Shown here piece by piece: positions 10,174 through 20,078 of a stretch of 26,544 bases of DNA (the stretch's first letter is position 1; the number at the start of each line of letters is the position of its first letter). This stretch comes from Thoreauomyces humboldtii. Its lineage: Eukaryota; Chytridiomycota; Chytridiomycetes; Spizellomycetales; Powellomycetaceae. The stretch covers positions 1-26,544 of the forward strand of contig JADGJA010000272.1 in assembly GCA_027596035.1 (NCBI GenBank). Direction: 5' to 3'. Both the position numbers and the translations under genes were made by a program. The notes beneath the pieces were generated by a model. That model ran no database searches, was not told the DNA's origin, and saw nothing but the letters and a program-made list of their open reading frames with translations.

Positions 10174-10809
10174 TCAAGCGCCGCTGTCATCAAATCCGCT
10201 CGTACGTGTACCGTCGATCGAGTCAGTCGAGCCGTTTCCGGTAGAGGAAGACGAAGTCGAGCTGGAACCTCCGGTTGAGGACGATGAGGGAGCTGGAGCG
10301 GAAGCCGACGTCGAAGAGTGAAGCTTGACGCAGATGTCCTGACACCCCTCGAGTTGTGACTGCTGAACCTTCTCGCAAGCTCCGTAGACGGGTGTGGTCT
10401 CGCCGAGGGGACGACAGACGTCCTTCTCAAACCGCTGCCAGTTCTTGGCACACGCTTTGGCGCACGACAGGACGCTCGGATCCTTGGAGATGCAAAGGTT
10501 CTGACAGGTCGTGAGACGGTCTTCGGCGAGGAGCGTGCAGGAGCTGTCACCGCTTTCGCAGTCGTCTCGAGTCTGTTCGTACGAGAGTGTACAGTTGGCG
10601 TAGGTGGTGTGAGTGTTCTTTGCTGGGTAAAGAGTGGAAACGCAGACGACCGGGGCGGTGTCGCTTCTGGTCTCGATGCTTGACTGAGGTACGATCCTGA
10701 CTTTGGCTGTTCGCGGGTTCGAAAGGCGACGAACGGCGAGTGACGAGACGTCCTGGGCTTGCAGGAGTGTCACAACACAAACAAGGAGGATAGTGGGCAA
10801 GTAGCGCAT
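10174..10809 (-). CDS. Secreted cysteine-rich protein
   Basis: This is a single-exon frame of 211 aa from the ATG at 10809. An in-frame ATG 16 codons upstream would put a charged stretch before the signal peptide, so the inner start is preferred. Residues 1 to about 20 (MRYLPTILLVCVVTLLQAQ) form a clear signal peptide. The mature part has about 12 cysteines between residues 56 and 160, including CQNLC, CAKAC and CQDIC patterns, so several disulphides are likely. There is an N-glycosylation sequon (NCT) in the first half. The last 45-50 residues are Ser/Thr/Gly-rich and probably O-glycosylated. They lack a hydrophobic GPI tail, so the protein is likely released or held in the wall. I recognise no family. 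It could be a cell-surface or host-interaction protein, which is inference from the architecture only. Confidence 0.8.
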   Translation of the reverse strand: MRYLPTILLVCVVTLLQAQDVSSLAVRRLSNPRTAKVRIVPQSSIETRSDTAPVVCVSTLYPAKNTHTTYANCTLSYEQTRDDCESGDSSCTLLAEDRLTTCQNLCISKDPSVLSCAKACAKNWQRFEKDVCRPLGETTPVYGACEKVQQSQLEGCQDICVKLHSSTSASAPAPSSSSTGGSSSTSSSSTGNGSTDSIDGTRTSGFDDSGA

Positions 10810-10889
10810 ATTTGAAAAGGTTAATTCGCGATGTAACGGCCTTGTCTTGTCAAACACACGTCCGAAGGAGTGTGGGGTCAGGCTCTGGC

Positions 10890-10900
10890 TATTATATGAG
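10890..10900 (-). promoter_or_regulatory. TATA-like element for the cysteine-rich gene
   Basis: On the minus strand the sequence CTCATATAATAG lies about 85 bp upstream of the ATG at 10809, a suitable distance for a TATA box. The assignment is by motif and position only. Confidence 0.4.
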
Positions 10901-10909
10901 CAACCTCAC

Positions 10910-11754
10910 CTGCAGCATGCATTTTGCGTATGGCCAGAGACACCAACAAATGGCCACCACCTGACCCTCCGCACCCACCTCACACATGATGCCCGCCAAT
11001 AGCAATGCTCGTGTGATGTGGCCCGGGCCGAGCGAAAAAGTACCCGCTGGGAAAAGTTAGTCGGAGTTTCTGCTGACGTAACCGGTCTGCTAGACTGCTA
11101 TTCGCAGACAGGAAGCCATGGCCTTCTGAGGACAGCATGAAAACATGAAACCCCAGACAAGACCGCCCCAGCACAGTAATTATGCAGGATGATTCTGAGT
11201 TGGAATTAAGGCCGGACAAGAGGCAAAAAATGGCTTCACATGGATCGGATGTGAATTGAGCGACGTTGAGGGACCGGGAATTCAAACCGGCAAGGTGCTG
11301 TTTTCAGGCTCCGAGGATGTTTCGTGCGATCGGAACGATGACCTGCTCGAGGATGGTCATCTGGGCTTTTATGTGCCAAGGAGGATAGTACATGCATGTA
11401 CATGTATCATCATGGTTCGCCAAACGCCACCAGCTTCGAGATGTGCAGTCGAAAAGTGCCGTAGGTGTCTGTCCAAGATTGCAAGAGCTTACGACCGCTC
11501 GCGTCCAGGGCTCGCGTTGTCCTGCGTGTAGAATATACACACACCGTATGTTGTTTTCCCGCCTTCCCAAATCAGTGGTGCCCGAGGCTTGAGGTTTGTT
11601 TCGCTAAACCCTCGTCACTTTCGTAGCAAGGGCTTGAGTGTACTTGTTCATATCTTTCGACACTCAAAGACCTCGCGCACGCATTCGTCTTGAACTCTTC
11701 GTCGTCAAAAAACCAAGGCTGTCGGAATCACTTGCATCCGCAACAAAAAAGGGC
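10910..11754. other. Divergent intergenic region without a clear gene
   Basis: This region lies between the starts of the cysteine-rich gene (minus) and the membrane-protein gene (plus). Short frames on both strands have no motif or splice support. It contains a perfect 14-bp palindrome at 11388-11401. An unseen upstream exon of the plus-strand gene cannot be excluded near 11640-11750. Confidence 0.4.
11388..11401. repeat. Perfect 14-bp palindrome
   Basis: GTACATGCATGTAC equals its own reverse complement and is followed by a further ATGTA. It lies in the divergent promoter region, about 350 bp before the membrane-protein start. It could be a dimeric regulator site or a chance alternation of simple sequence. 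Confidence 0.5.
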
Positions 11755-12809
11755 ATGGCCACACCATCACCGACCCAGTGCACATCCAGCGCTCAGTGTA
11801 CCCGTCTGTCATCTTCGGCATCATGCGTAATCGCTGCGGGAGGAAACGGGGTAGGACAGTGCATCGCGCGCGCGAGGATAACGGTGCATCCGAGGCCGTC
11901 ACACACACCCGCCCATGCCATCGTTGCGCCACAAGTCAAAGCGGTCGGGAAAGGGGCAAGCACAAGCATGGTAGGTCCTTGAGAGCTCAGTAAATAGTCA
12001 TCGTCTCTTAACTCATGGTTTTTTAGATAGTGATTGTGGTTGCGATAGGATGTGTGGTCTTTGCGGTGTGCTGCCTTCTTGGACTGGCGAGATATAAGCG
12101 AGCATGGCCATTTCGGTTGCGACGGCCCCCGGAACAAGGCAAAGACGAGGAGGATCTGGTATTAGACCAGGAAATTGACACAGCAAAGCCAGAGTCGACA
12201 CCGAGCGAAGGCAAGTCCAATCCCGCGCGGCGGTCATTGAGCACCATGACTCCGATCTACAAGCCGGAGAAAGCCATCACGACGGGTGGAGTCAGAGCGA
12301 GCTATCCTGGAAGCCTACATACCTCACCGCCGGACGCGTTGTCTCTCGGTGCGCGTACGCCTCGGCCGCGTGGGGTCTCGCACGCGTTCGAGCCTTCCGA
12401 CTATGCCAAAGAACCGCCGCGAACATGGAGCGTCGCTACGCTTTCGCCCCCAGAGGCCATCCACATCCCAACGCCCAAATACCAGCCGTTACCAATCGGA
12501 CCGGATAACCCAGACGGTCTCCGGTTCTTCTTCATGGCGTTTGATCGTTCCTACGTCGGCACCCTCGACACGTCTTCAGGAAACTTTCGCTTCGAGGATC
12601 TCGAGGATTGCAAAGAGTACTACAGCCGATTGCATCTTCAGCAGATGCTAGCAAGGAACGCGGGGGGAGAGGATGCCGAGACCTCTAGCTTCGTCTCGAG
12701 CGAGGGACTCATCGAGTCATACAAGAAGCGACCTGTTCCAAAGTCGCTGGCGCCAAGTCTTGCGGCTTCACTAGCGGAGGGAGCTGGCTTCCGACCCCGC
12801 GAGCTTTAA
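11755..12809 (+). CDS. Single-pass membrane protein with conserved-looking cytosolic tail
   Basis: Two exons (11755-11970 and 12027-12809) joined in phase 0 across a 56-nt intron (GTAGGT...TTTTAG) give about 332 aa. Residues 1-72 are Ser/Thr/Ala-rich with four cysteines (QC, QC, SC, QC). Residues 73 to about 93 form one strong membrane segment (IVIVVAIGCVVFAVCCLLGL), followed by basic residues (ARYKRAWPFRLRRP). That charge pattern predicts a cytosolic C-terminus. The tail is mostly low complexity but holds a more ordered block near residues 240-290 (LRFFFMAFDRSYVGTLD through EEYYSRLHLQ-like sequence). There is no clear cleavable signal peptide, so the N-terminus may be exported by the membrane segment itself. 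The layout resembles fungal wall-stress sensors or other type I/III surface proteins, but no family is recognised. Confidence 0.75.
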
Positions 12810-13007
12810 AGATACCCAACGGTCGATCTCATCACTGACCCTCTGCATCCATCGTTCTGATTATGCACTCAACATGTTACGTCCTCGCTGTTCGATTTTT
12901 CCCCTCAACAAGTTTATTACAATGTCATTTTGAAAAATCTCTTCTATTTGCCTACTTCGAACCTGAACAAGACCAAAGTATCTAACGTCCATCGTCCTAC
13001 CCCATGA
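12810..13007. other. Convergent 3' region before NUF2
   Basis: These 198 bases lie between stop codons on opposite strands and are A/T-richer than the flanks. They probably contain both polyadenylation regions. No gene is seen. Confidence 0.4.
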
Positions 13008-14861
13008 TCACGAGGAAACCATCATTGCCTTCTCTAGAGTTAGCTGGTACTTCGATACTTCCGATGCAAGCTTCGCCACCATCTTGTCCAGTCCAGCTGC
13101 ATCCACGGCTTCTTGCCTTCGCAGCTCCATTGTCTGGCAGTAATAACTTTTTGTGAGCAAATATCTTGATCATCCCGATCATGTCACATCCAGTGGAAGC
13201 ATGCTCATACCTTTGCTTCCAGATTGAGGGCCTTCTGGGCGTTTTCGTCCGTCTTTCGCTGGTTTTGCGTTCTTTCGATATTTGCCAGCTGAAACGCTTC
13301 CTTGAGTTTTTCGATCTTTGTATTGATCGCGCCGGTTTTGACGGATTGATGGTTTTCCAACCGAGCAAGCTTGTCGTTTGCACCGTTGAGCTGACGTTTC
13401 AGTTGCTGGAATAGATTGCCTTAGCATCGGTTCTCGCAACTTTCAGTGAGGGGTAACGAGGACAAGGACCAACCTCTTCCCGGAAGTCCAGCTCCCGCAT
13501 GTCTGATCGTCGCTTGTCGATGTTTTCCTTGTCCGTTGCAACTTTTCTCAAAGCCACTTCTGCCTTTTTGCTCTCGGCGTCACACTCTTCCATGAGTTTC
13601 AGACAGCTCGTGATGTCCTTGAGGACGACATATATAAGTTTTTGCAGCGGTGACCTTTGGCCCGAGATGGAACACACCTGTTCCACCGCACTCATCATGT
13701 CGATCTTCACTTGTAGCTCCCTCGCTCGTTTCTCTGTTGATGCTACCGTTGCCTTGTCCGATTGCAAGTTCGAGTTCATGTCGCTGATAGACTGTAGCAG
13801 CAGGAATCAGCAAAATGTTCCTGGAGACTCGGACAGCCTAGCAAACAGCGCACCGCTTTCAGCTTTTCGGGACTCTGGACGATCCGAGACTTGAGTCTCA
13901 CACAATTCTGCTTTAAGTCTAATATTGTCATCTGGGTTTTGGACTGTTATATGCACAAAGGTAGGAACGTCAATAAAGGGGTCTCCAGCATGTAAGAAAG
14001 AGCGCAAAGCGCTCACCAACGACTCGGACAGATCGTTCTTTTCTCGCTTTAGGGAATCTACGCCCGAGGTCAAAGCCGCCTGCTGCTTCTGCAGTTCCCG
14101 CAGATCCGCCGTCAGGGCAGAGTTGGTGTTGCGCAGGGCCTGTATCTCTGGCTCCTGTTCGGCCCGCTTGAGACGAAGGGAATTCACTTTCTCTGACAGA
14201 TCTCGGTTCTCCACATCCAGGACCTGCCGGCGGGCCACGGTTTCCTCCTGTCATCATGCCAACAGGGGACCAGTCAGATCATGCTCCCAAGGTTGAGGTA
14301 GAAAGGTGATGAATGCGATGTTGTGTACCCCTTTCGCGGTGCAGGTCTCGTAGACTCCGAGACGCTCTTCCCGGAACTTTGCAAAGTTGATGACGGCGCT
14401 GAGGCAGCGTCGAACGCGTGGAGGTTCTGGGCGTAGGATGTCTCGCATGTTGAAATCGGCCACTCCGACCTCGACCATGAGCTTGCGCCTGAGAGTGTGA
14501 TCAGAGAAAGAACGGTGAGCCATTCCGTTCCTTTTCTCTGTCGGATCGTTTCGCAGTGCCGCGGTCCTCACAATTGACGGTAATACGCCATGAGACTTAT
14601 GGAGTCTTGATGCAGTTCTGGATACTCGAGGATCTGCACCGTGTTGAAGCTGGGCTGACTGTACTGCTCCCTGGTGACTCCCATGAAGATGTGTGTAAAG
14701 TGTTCGTAGACAGCCAGTATGCGTGGCGTAGTGGGTTTGTTCATGTCGTCCTCTGTGAATGGCATTCCGAGGTCCCCCATGCAGCGAAGCAGCTCGGAGG
14801 GCTTGAGGACAGGGAAGCTGAAGGAGCCCGCTGCATTGTAGTTGCGATTGCCATAGTCCAT
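13008..14861 (-). CDS. NUF2: Kinetochore protein Nuf2 (Ndc80 complex)
   Basis: Nuf2 pairs with Ndc80 in the four-subunit complex that links kinetochores to spindle microtubules. Eight exons: 14861-14572, 14488-14329, 14247-14017, 13943-13854, 13791-13678, 13617-13474, 13405-13211 and 13133-13008. They encode about 449 aa, close to the roughly 450 aa of yeast and human Nuf2. The N-terminal calponin-homology-like domain is diagnostic: FSFPVLKPSELLRCMGDLG, DDMNKPTTPRI, FMGVTREQ, YPELHQDSISLMAYYRQL and RPEPPRVRRCLSAVINFAKFREER. Long coiled coil follows from about residue 155, including the family signature RLKSRIVQSPEKLK, and ends LTLEKAMMVSS. All introns have GT-AG ends and compatible phases. 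The gene is divergent from POL12. Confidence 0.95.
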
Positions 14862-15145
14862 CGAGTCCTCCGTAACGTCTATGTGTCAAGTGTCCTGGGT
14901 GTCCCCTTTTGTGTCGAGTGGAACGGGAAAGTGCTGCGTGCAAACGCGAAGGCAGCAACATGTTTCGGACACGTTCGATCGGACACAATAAAGTCCCGTC
15001 CGTCGCTCTCGGACAGGGACCAGGAGATCTTGACCCTTTGCTCGCCCAGTCCTCACAAGGACCTACAGTATCTAGGCCACGCACAGCAATCTGCAACGAG
15101 CAACGCTTCTCGATTCAGCCAATTAGCCACGACCAAGCTCCTCAG
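14862..15145. promoter_or_regulatory. Shared divergent promoter of NUF2 and POL12
   Basis: Only 284 bp separate the two start codons, so both genes must draw on this DNA. It contains CAAACGCGAAGG near 14941, which resembles the ACGCGT/CGCGAAA-type elements used by G1/S regulators in fungi, though it is not an exact copy. It also contains AGCCAATTAG near 15118, a CCAAT-type box. The POL12 frame is open upstream of 15146 to 14909, so a somewhat earlier start would shorten this region. Confidence 0.5.
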
Positions 15146-17320
15146 ATGCTCACCGCGGCACAGGACTCCGTGCGGTCAGACGTCCTAACGGCATTTGGGC
15201 CTCAGCTCGCCTCACACCCAGAGGTCCTCGAGCGTCTGGTCTCGTTCACCAAACTGTTCAACGTCGCTGCGGAGGACTTGCACGCGAAATGGGAAGCCTT
15301 CACGCTCACCCCTGCTGCTCAGACCCTCGACGATGACCTTAGTCTGCCTACCCTTGCCCACCTCGGTGAGCTGAGGGCCTCGCTGATGCGAACGCAGCAG
15401 GCCGCGAGGCAGGGGGCCATCCTCGGCACCTCCGACAACCTGGTTACTGCGCGAGACGTTAACCCTTTCACGGAGGGAAAGATGTTCACCAACGACTCTC
15501 TCGAAAACATGTTCTCCCAGGGAACCCAGGACCCGCTCGGCAGCTTCCGAACACCTGCAAAGACACGCCGAAAGGTGGTCCCGAAAGATGCCGGCAGCTT
15601 TGCCAACCGAAACTTGGGGCAGCTTTCCGCGTCCAAGTTCCCGACATCGGCTTCAAAGAGAACTCCACAAACGCCGGCCTCCGCCCAACGATTCCAAGAC
15701 GCAAACTCCCCAGCATCGCCAAGCACCCCGCTCAACACCAAGGCGATAGCTAGCCCGAACGTGGCAAAGTTTGCCGACCGAATCAACCGTGCCAAGCAAG
15801 AGGAGGTGCTGAACGAGGACGTTCCCGCATCGTCTGCGGCTTCTGGTCGACACCCTCCCTGCGACATCTCCCTTCTTCCCGGCCAGCAAACGGAAGGATA
15901 TCGATACATGTACGAGCGCGCCATGGAGCGAGGGGACTTTCTTGACGAGCGGATCGATAACTTCGCCAATCTCATCGGAGAACACGTTCAGTCAACCCTT
16001 CCCGAAACGGACCGAGAAGGTTTCCAGATCCAACATCCCGGAGTTCCAAATCAAGAAACTTTCACGACAGTCGGTCGGGTATGTTGCGATACCGTCACGG
16101 CAAACGCCAAACTCAACAGGCAGTCGGTAGTTATCGAATCATCAAGAGCTATCGGCGGCGGCTCCCGTACGCATATTAGCCTGGAAACCCTTCCGGGCTA
16201 CTCTCTTTTCCCGGGCCAGCTCATCGGGCTTGAAGGCATGAACTCGAACGGTAAAGTGATCGATGTGTCGAAAATCATCCAACCACCCCTTCCGCCGAAA
16301 CCTTCCTCGACCCCCTCTCAACTTGCTGCCTACTATCCGGAGGAAAACGAAGGCTCCAAAAGTCCCTTGAGCATCTTTATTGCGAACGGACCATATACCC
16401 TGGAAGACAGTCTTGGCTATGAGCCTTTTGAGGACCTCGTCAAGCAGATCGAGACGGACTTACCAGATGTGGTCATACTGCAAGGTCCTTTCGTTGATGC
16501 AGAGCACCCTATGGTTTTATCCGGCGACGTCGACATGGTCCCCGACGAGCTTTTCAGGACTCAGATCTCGGCACGGATCACGAGGATCTTGCGGTTCCGT
16601 CCCGCTCCCAACGCCATCAAGGTGATCATGATTCCCTCGACCCGCGACGCGTGCTCGGAGTGGGTGTCGTTTCCTCAGCCCTCGCTCGCGGCGGGTCTAT
16701 CTGAAAGGGCCGCCCTCAACCGTCGCAGACAACTCGGCATCCCCGGCGAGGCCATGCTGTTCCCCAACCCCGTTCAGTTCACCATCAACGAGACCGTTTT
16801 CGCTTGCTGCAGCACCGACGTCTTGTGGCAGATGTGCGGCGAGGAACTCACGAAGATGCCTCGCCAACCGCAGCAGCAGCCGCCGCAACAGACTCACGGC
16901 ACCACCGTTCCCGAGACATCGGACGTCATTCATCCTCACAGGATCTCGCGCATGTTCCGCCACATGCTCAGCCAACGCAGCTTTTACCCTCTCTTCCCTC
17001 CGGCCCTCGACGAGGCTTGCCTGGACCTTTCGCGGACGGCAGCTCTGGAGCTTCAGGCAACCCCGGACGTTCTCGTGGTCGGCAGCAGGCTGCAGTACAC
17101 GGCGAGAAAGGTGGAAGGATGCATCTGCGTCAACCCGGGTCTGCTGGTGAAAGGTCGAGGAGGTGGTACCTTTTCAAAGTTCACCATCTGGCCGCTAGAC
17201 ATGGACCGCATCCGGGAAAGCGTGCCGGCAGCGGACGTCATGGAAGTGGATGGAGAGGAGGAACTCTATATCGGACACGATGTGGACGTACGGTGTCGGG
17301 TGGAGATCCAGCGCATCTAG
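15146..17320 (+). CDS. POL12: DNA polymerase alpha-primase subunit B
   Basis: The B subunit tethers DNA polymerase alpha and primase in the complex that starts DNA synthesis at replication origins and on Okazaki fragments. The single exon encodes 724 aa from ATG 15146. The frame is open 79 codons further upstream, but ATG 15146 places the N-terminal helical domain (VRSDVLTAFGPQL onward) as in the family. A linker rich in Ser/Pro/Thr follows, then the OB-fold (about residues 300-390, YSLFPGQLIGLEGMNSNGK). The inactive calcineurin-like phosphoesterase domain covers about 405-715. It shows FIANGPYTLEDSLGYEPF, DVVILQGPFVDAEHP, PSTRDACSEWVSFPQP, CSTDVLWQMCGEEL, MLSQRSFYPLFPP, VGSRLQYTARKVEGCICVNPG and GGTFSKFTI. 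Lack of introns contrasts with nearly all neighbours. The gene is divergent from NUF2 and convergent with the bromodomain gene. Confidence 0.95.
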   Translation: MLTAAQDSVRSDVLTAFGPQLASHPEVLERLVSFTKLFNVAAEDLHAKWEAFTLTPAAQTLDDDLSLPTLAHLGELRASLMRTQQAARQGAILGTSDNLVTARDVNPFTEGKMFTNDSLENMFSQGTQDPLGSFRTPAKTRRKVVPKDAGSFANRNLGQLSASKFPTSASKRTPQTPASAQRFQDANSPASPSTPLNTKAIASPNVAKFADRINRAKQEEVLNEDVPASSAASGRHPPCDISLLPGQQTEGYRYMYERAMERGDFLDERIDNFANLIGEHVQSTLPETDREGFQIQHPGVPNQETFTTVGRVCCDTVTANAKLNRQSVVIESSRAIGGGSRTHISLETLPGYSLFPGQLIGLEGMNSNGKVIDVSKIIQPPLPPKPSSTPSQLAAYYPEENEGSKSPLSIFIANGPYTLEDSLGYEPFEDLVKQIETDLPDVVILQGPFVDAEHPMVLSGDVDMVPDELFRTQISARITRILRFRPAPNAIKVIMIPSTRDACSEWVSFPQPSLAAGLSERAALNRRRQLGIPGEAMLFPNPVQFTINETVFACCSTDVLWQMCGEELTKMPRQPQQQPPQQTHGTTVPETSDVIHPHRISRMFRHMLSQRSFYPLFPPALDEACLDLSRTAALELQATPDVLVVGSRLQYTARKVEGCICVNPGLLVKGRGGGTFSKFTIWPLDMDRIRESVPAADVMEVDGEEELYIGHDVDVRCRVEIQRI

Positions 17321-17475
17321 ATCCAAAAAGATCGCAGCATCCCACCTCCCCCATTTTAAGAGCTATATGGGATGTTTGAGCGACCCCTTGTTGCCACGTG
17401 AATGTATGTACATTGAACACCGACTCGGACAAATGTATACGGAATCCGGAGTGTGCGCTATGCGTCCCAAAAACC
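17321..17475. other. Convergent 3' region between POL12 and the bromodomain gene
   Basis: These 155 bases between opposite stop codons must carry both 3' ends. No gene is seen. Confidence 0.4.
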
Positions 17476-19420
17476 TCAAGGGTCGGGCTCGATGGGCGTG
17501 AGCGGGCCATCTTCGAGCTTCTCGACGCTGCGTTCCCGTCCGGGATCGGTGCCATACTTCGTCAAGTTGTGAACCTCGTTGTCGACAAAGTCTTTCATCT
17601 CCAGGGCCATCGAGTAGACTTCCGAGTCCTCATTGTTGTACATGATTGCGTTCGTAAACATGAGAAGGAGATCACGATGGAACTCGGCTGTTGTTGTAGT
17701 AATCTAACATGGGGAGTAGATAAGTACGCGTAACACTGAGAATTGCGCAATCATTTTCACGAAGCGCTTTTACCCCTTTGCGCACGCGAGCACGCACGAC
17801 ATCGAGAGACATCGACTGCTTCACTACAGCGTGGTAAGTGTCATCCTTTACAGGCGCTCCGAAAACATTGCCGTAACGGTGATCCGCAATTTTCGCGAGA
17901 ATGAAGTTCACATTTTTTCGCCATATCTGCAATCCAGGATCGCCTTTCATGCTCTTTTTCCGCTCACCGCCTCCATCTGGAAACATGTAAGCATTTGTGG
18001 TACGGAGCAGAAGCGTAACAGCGGATGAGCCATACCGGAGTTTTCAGCGCCGGAGTCCATGTCGGCGGAGTCGTCCGAAATGGGGCCCGAGAGCTTCAAG
18101 TGGGGCAGGACAGAGCCTGAAAGCAATATTGAATAATGGCTCGACATGCTGTTTGCATGCCCCCAAGCTTCGCGCATACCTCGACGAGCATTACCACGAG
18201 TTTTCGTCGGGCTAGCGGCGATCTCTTTCGTAGGACTGGCCTCCTTTGCGGTAGTGCGTTTTTCGTTGTTGATACTGGTCATTCCAGGGTCTCCAGCTTC
18301 TACCTCATCCGGAATAACGGTGACTTCCCCCGCAGGGGGCCCCGACAGCTCCGACCTAGCCGCTAGTGGCACGGCGGGGGCCAGCGGCGGCTTGGTAGCA
18401 GAATTGGACACTGAGGTGGAAGGCTTCCTTCCGCGTCGCGCGGGAGCTTTGATTATCGTCGGTGTTTCTGGTTGTATCGAAGCTGGAACAGCCGGGGGCT
18501 TCGAGTCCAATGGTGATTTTGGTGCCTGGAGAACTGGCGTCGCTGGAAGATCAACATCCATTGGAACTGCAGCAGAAGTGACATCCGCGCTTTCAGCTGC
18601 TGACGTGGTTCCCTCGATTCCGTCCATAGGCACTGCGCCATCTGGGTCTCCGGTTTGATGCTGTTCTTTCCACTCCATCCGTAACCGATCGTCCCATTTC
18701 CCTACTCGAATTTCTTCTATTTCAGTGAGAAGGTCGCTGTACAGATAATGGGTTTAGTTGATCAGATTTTCTCAAGCAGTATCCCAGTCGCATACCGAAA
18801 CTCGTTTTCGTCCTCTTGCAGTAATGCTTGCACTTTATCGATTCGTTGTAGGTGTAGTTTGCGCGCAAGGTGCGCCATCGGAAGCATATCGGAAGCTAGC
18901 AGGAGGGTCAGCCTTTCCGAGGAGAGTTTCGAGGGGCGCTGCCGTAGTACCTTGAGACCCGACAACGGCCGCGGTATTTGTTCTATGAAAACCGCATTTT
19001 GGGGTTATTGACCTGCTATGAACTTTCATATGAAGCAGCTTGAGCTCACCCGATCACCTCCGCCATCAGCGCCTGAAAGTGACGTTCACAGTTCTGCAAG
19101 GAACCGTGGTTAGAATATATTCCTGGGCGCTTCCCGCGAGACACCTTCGCCACGAAGGCAGAACACATTCTGATTTCCGAGAGTTGGCCACTCCAGCAGC
19201 CATGGCTCGCTACAGCCAAACCCCTCCATCATCGAGGACTGATGGCACGAGACGTATAACGAACCTTGGGTGTAAAGAATTCAGGTGGCCTTGGAATGGC
19301 GGGGTGAGCGCGCAGCAGCCTCGAGACATGGGTCCAAGAGTCCTCTCCACACTTGTAGACTGCTTGAACCATTATAAGAGACTCTAATTCCGACCATGCT
19401 GTGAGGTTTGCTTCTGACAT
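17476..19420 (-). CDS. BRD8-like bromodomain protein
   Basis: BRD8-type proteins are subunits of NuA4/TIP60 and SWR1-type chromatin complexes; their single bromodomain reads acetylated histones. Eight exons: 19420-19265, 19093-19050, 18982-18951, 18895-18796, 18736-18180, 18116-18036, 17976-17774 and 17703-17476. They encode about 466 aa with all phases consistent. The first 65 residues form a SANT-like module (WSELESLIMVQAVYKCGEDSWTHVSRLL, PPEFFTPK, NCERHFQALMAEV) matching the BRD8 N-terminus. A helical segment ends with LLTEIEEIRVGKWDDRLRMEW, then a Pro/Ala/Thr-rich linker with an AT-hook-like RRGRKP. The C-terminal bromodomain (about 335-440) has VFGAPVKDD, YHAVVKQSMSLDVVRARV, AEFHRDLLLMFTNAIMYNN and VYSMALEM. 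The asparagine in MYNN matches the acetyl-lysine-binding position. The exon 3/4 arrangement is the weakest part. Confidence 0.85.
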
Positions 19421-20078
19421 TGTTTCGGGCTCTCGGCTCCCTCTGGAATCATCGATCTTGGGTGATCTGGGAAGGGGTGGACAGTTCTCGGACGTGGATT
19501 GTTCGGCAGCTGAGTGGCGAGTGGACGACTCGAACTCTTGAGTCCCAAGTGGGCACCAAGTCGACGACGGCAGCTCTTTTCGTGCAATGTGCGGCATGGC
19601 GAGGATCAAAAGGATTTTCTACTGCTGTACTACGGTGCTGTCATACTATACACAGGACTACAAATAGCGTTTTTTTTGATGCCCTTGTCCATGTGCGGCC
19701 ACGGGTTGGTGGTACCGAACCTCTCCCGATGTCTTGAGGGCTGCGTGCGCTCTTCCAGGTTCCTGCCAGTGTGGTGCCAGTACGGTACAGTACTTCACGA
19801 TACAGCGGGCTGAGTTTTCCCAGAGTCTTCTGGCAAAGCGACATTGCAACAAGCATCTTCTTTCAATTGGGTGTCAAAGCTGTGACGCATCGGAAGAGTG
19901 CTTGTCCACACGTTCAACTCTTGGCGTACTTCCCCTATACTTGCTGGACGGACGGAGACTTTCGCTCCACTTCCTAAGACGGCGCCAAGAACTTCCTTCC
20001 AATATATCGCTACTCCGCAACTCGCACGGTGTTCTGTACGGACCACGCCGTCGATATCATCAATCTTTCTGACGGACC
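19421..20078. other. Divergent promoter region, no gene seen
   Basis: These 658 bases separate the bromodomain gene (minus) from the CxxC-rich gene (plus). Several short frames exist in different phases, but none has motifs or splice continuity. The region presumably holds both promoters and leaders. Short GGTACAGTAC-like alternating sequence occurs near 19780. Confidence 0.4.

Noticed and set aside
13499..13894. Plus-strand frame of 131 codons inside NUF2
   Set aside because: It is the antisense of well-supported Nuf2 coiled-coil exons and has no family motif.
14254..15096. Minus-strand frame of 280 codons across the NUF2 start and promoter
   Set aside because: Only its last part (NUF2 exon 2) is real coding. 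The rest is out of phase with the true first exon and runs through the shared promoter.
14556..15188. Plus-strand frame of 210 codons across the NUF2/POL12 border
   Set aside because: It overlaps NUF2 exon 1 antisense and the POL12 start in a different phase. No motif is visible.
15319..15975. Minus-strand frame of 218 codons inside POL12
   Set aside because: It is antisense to conserved POL12 sequence, and its Ser/Arg-rich composition is typical of a shadow frame.
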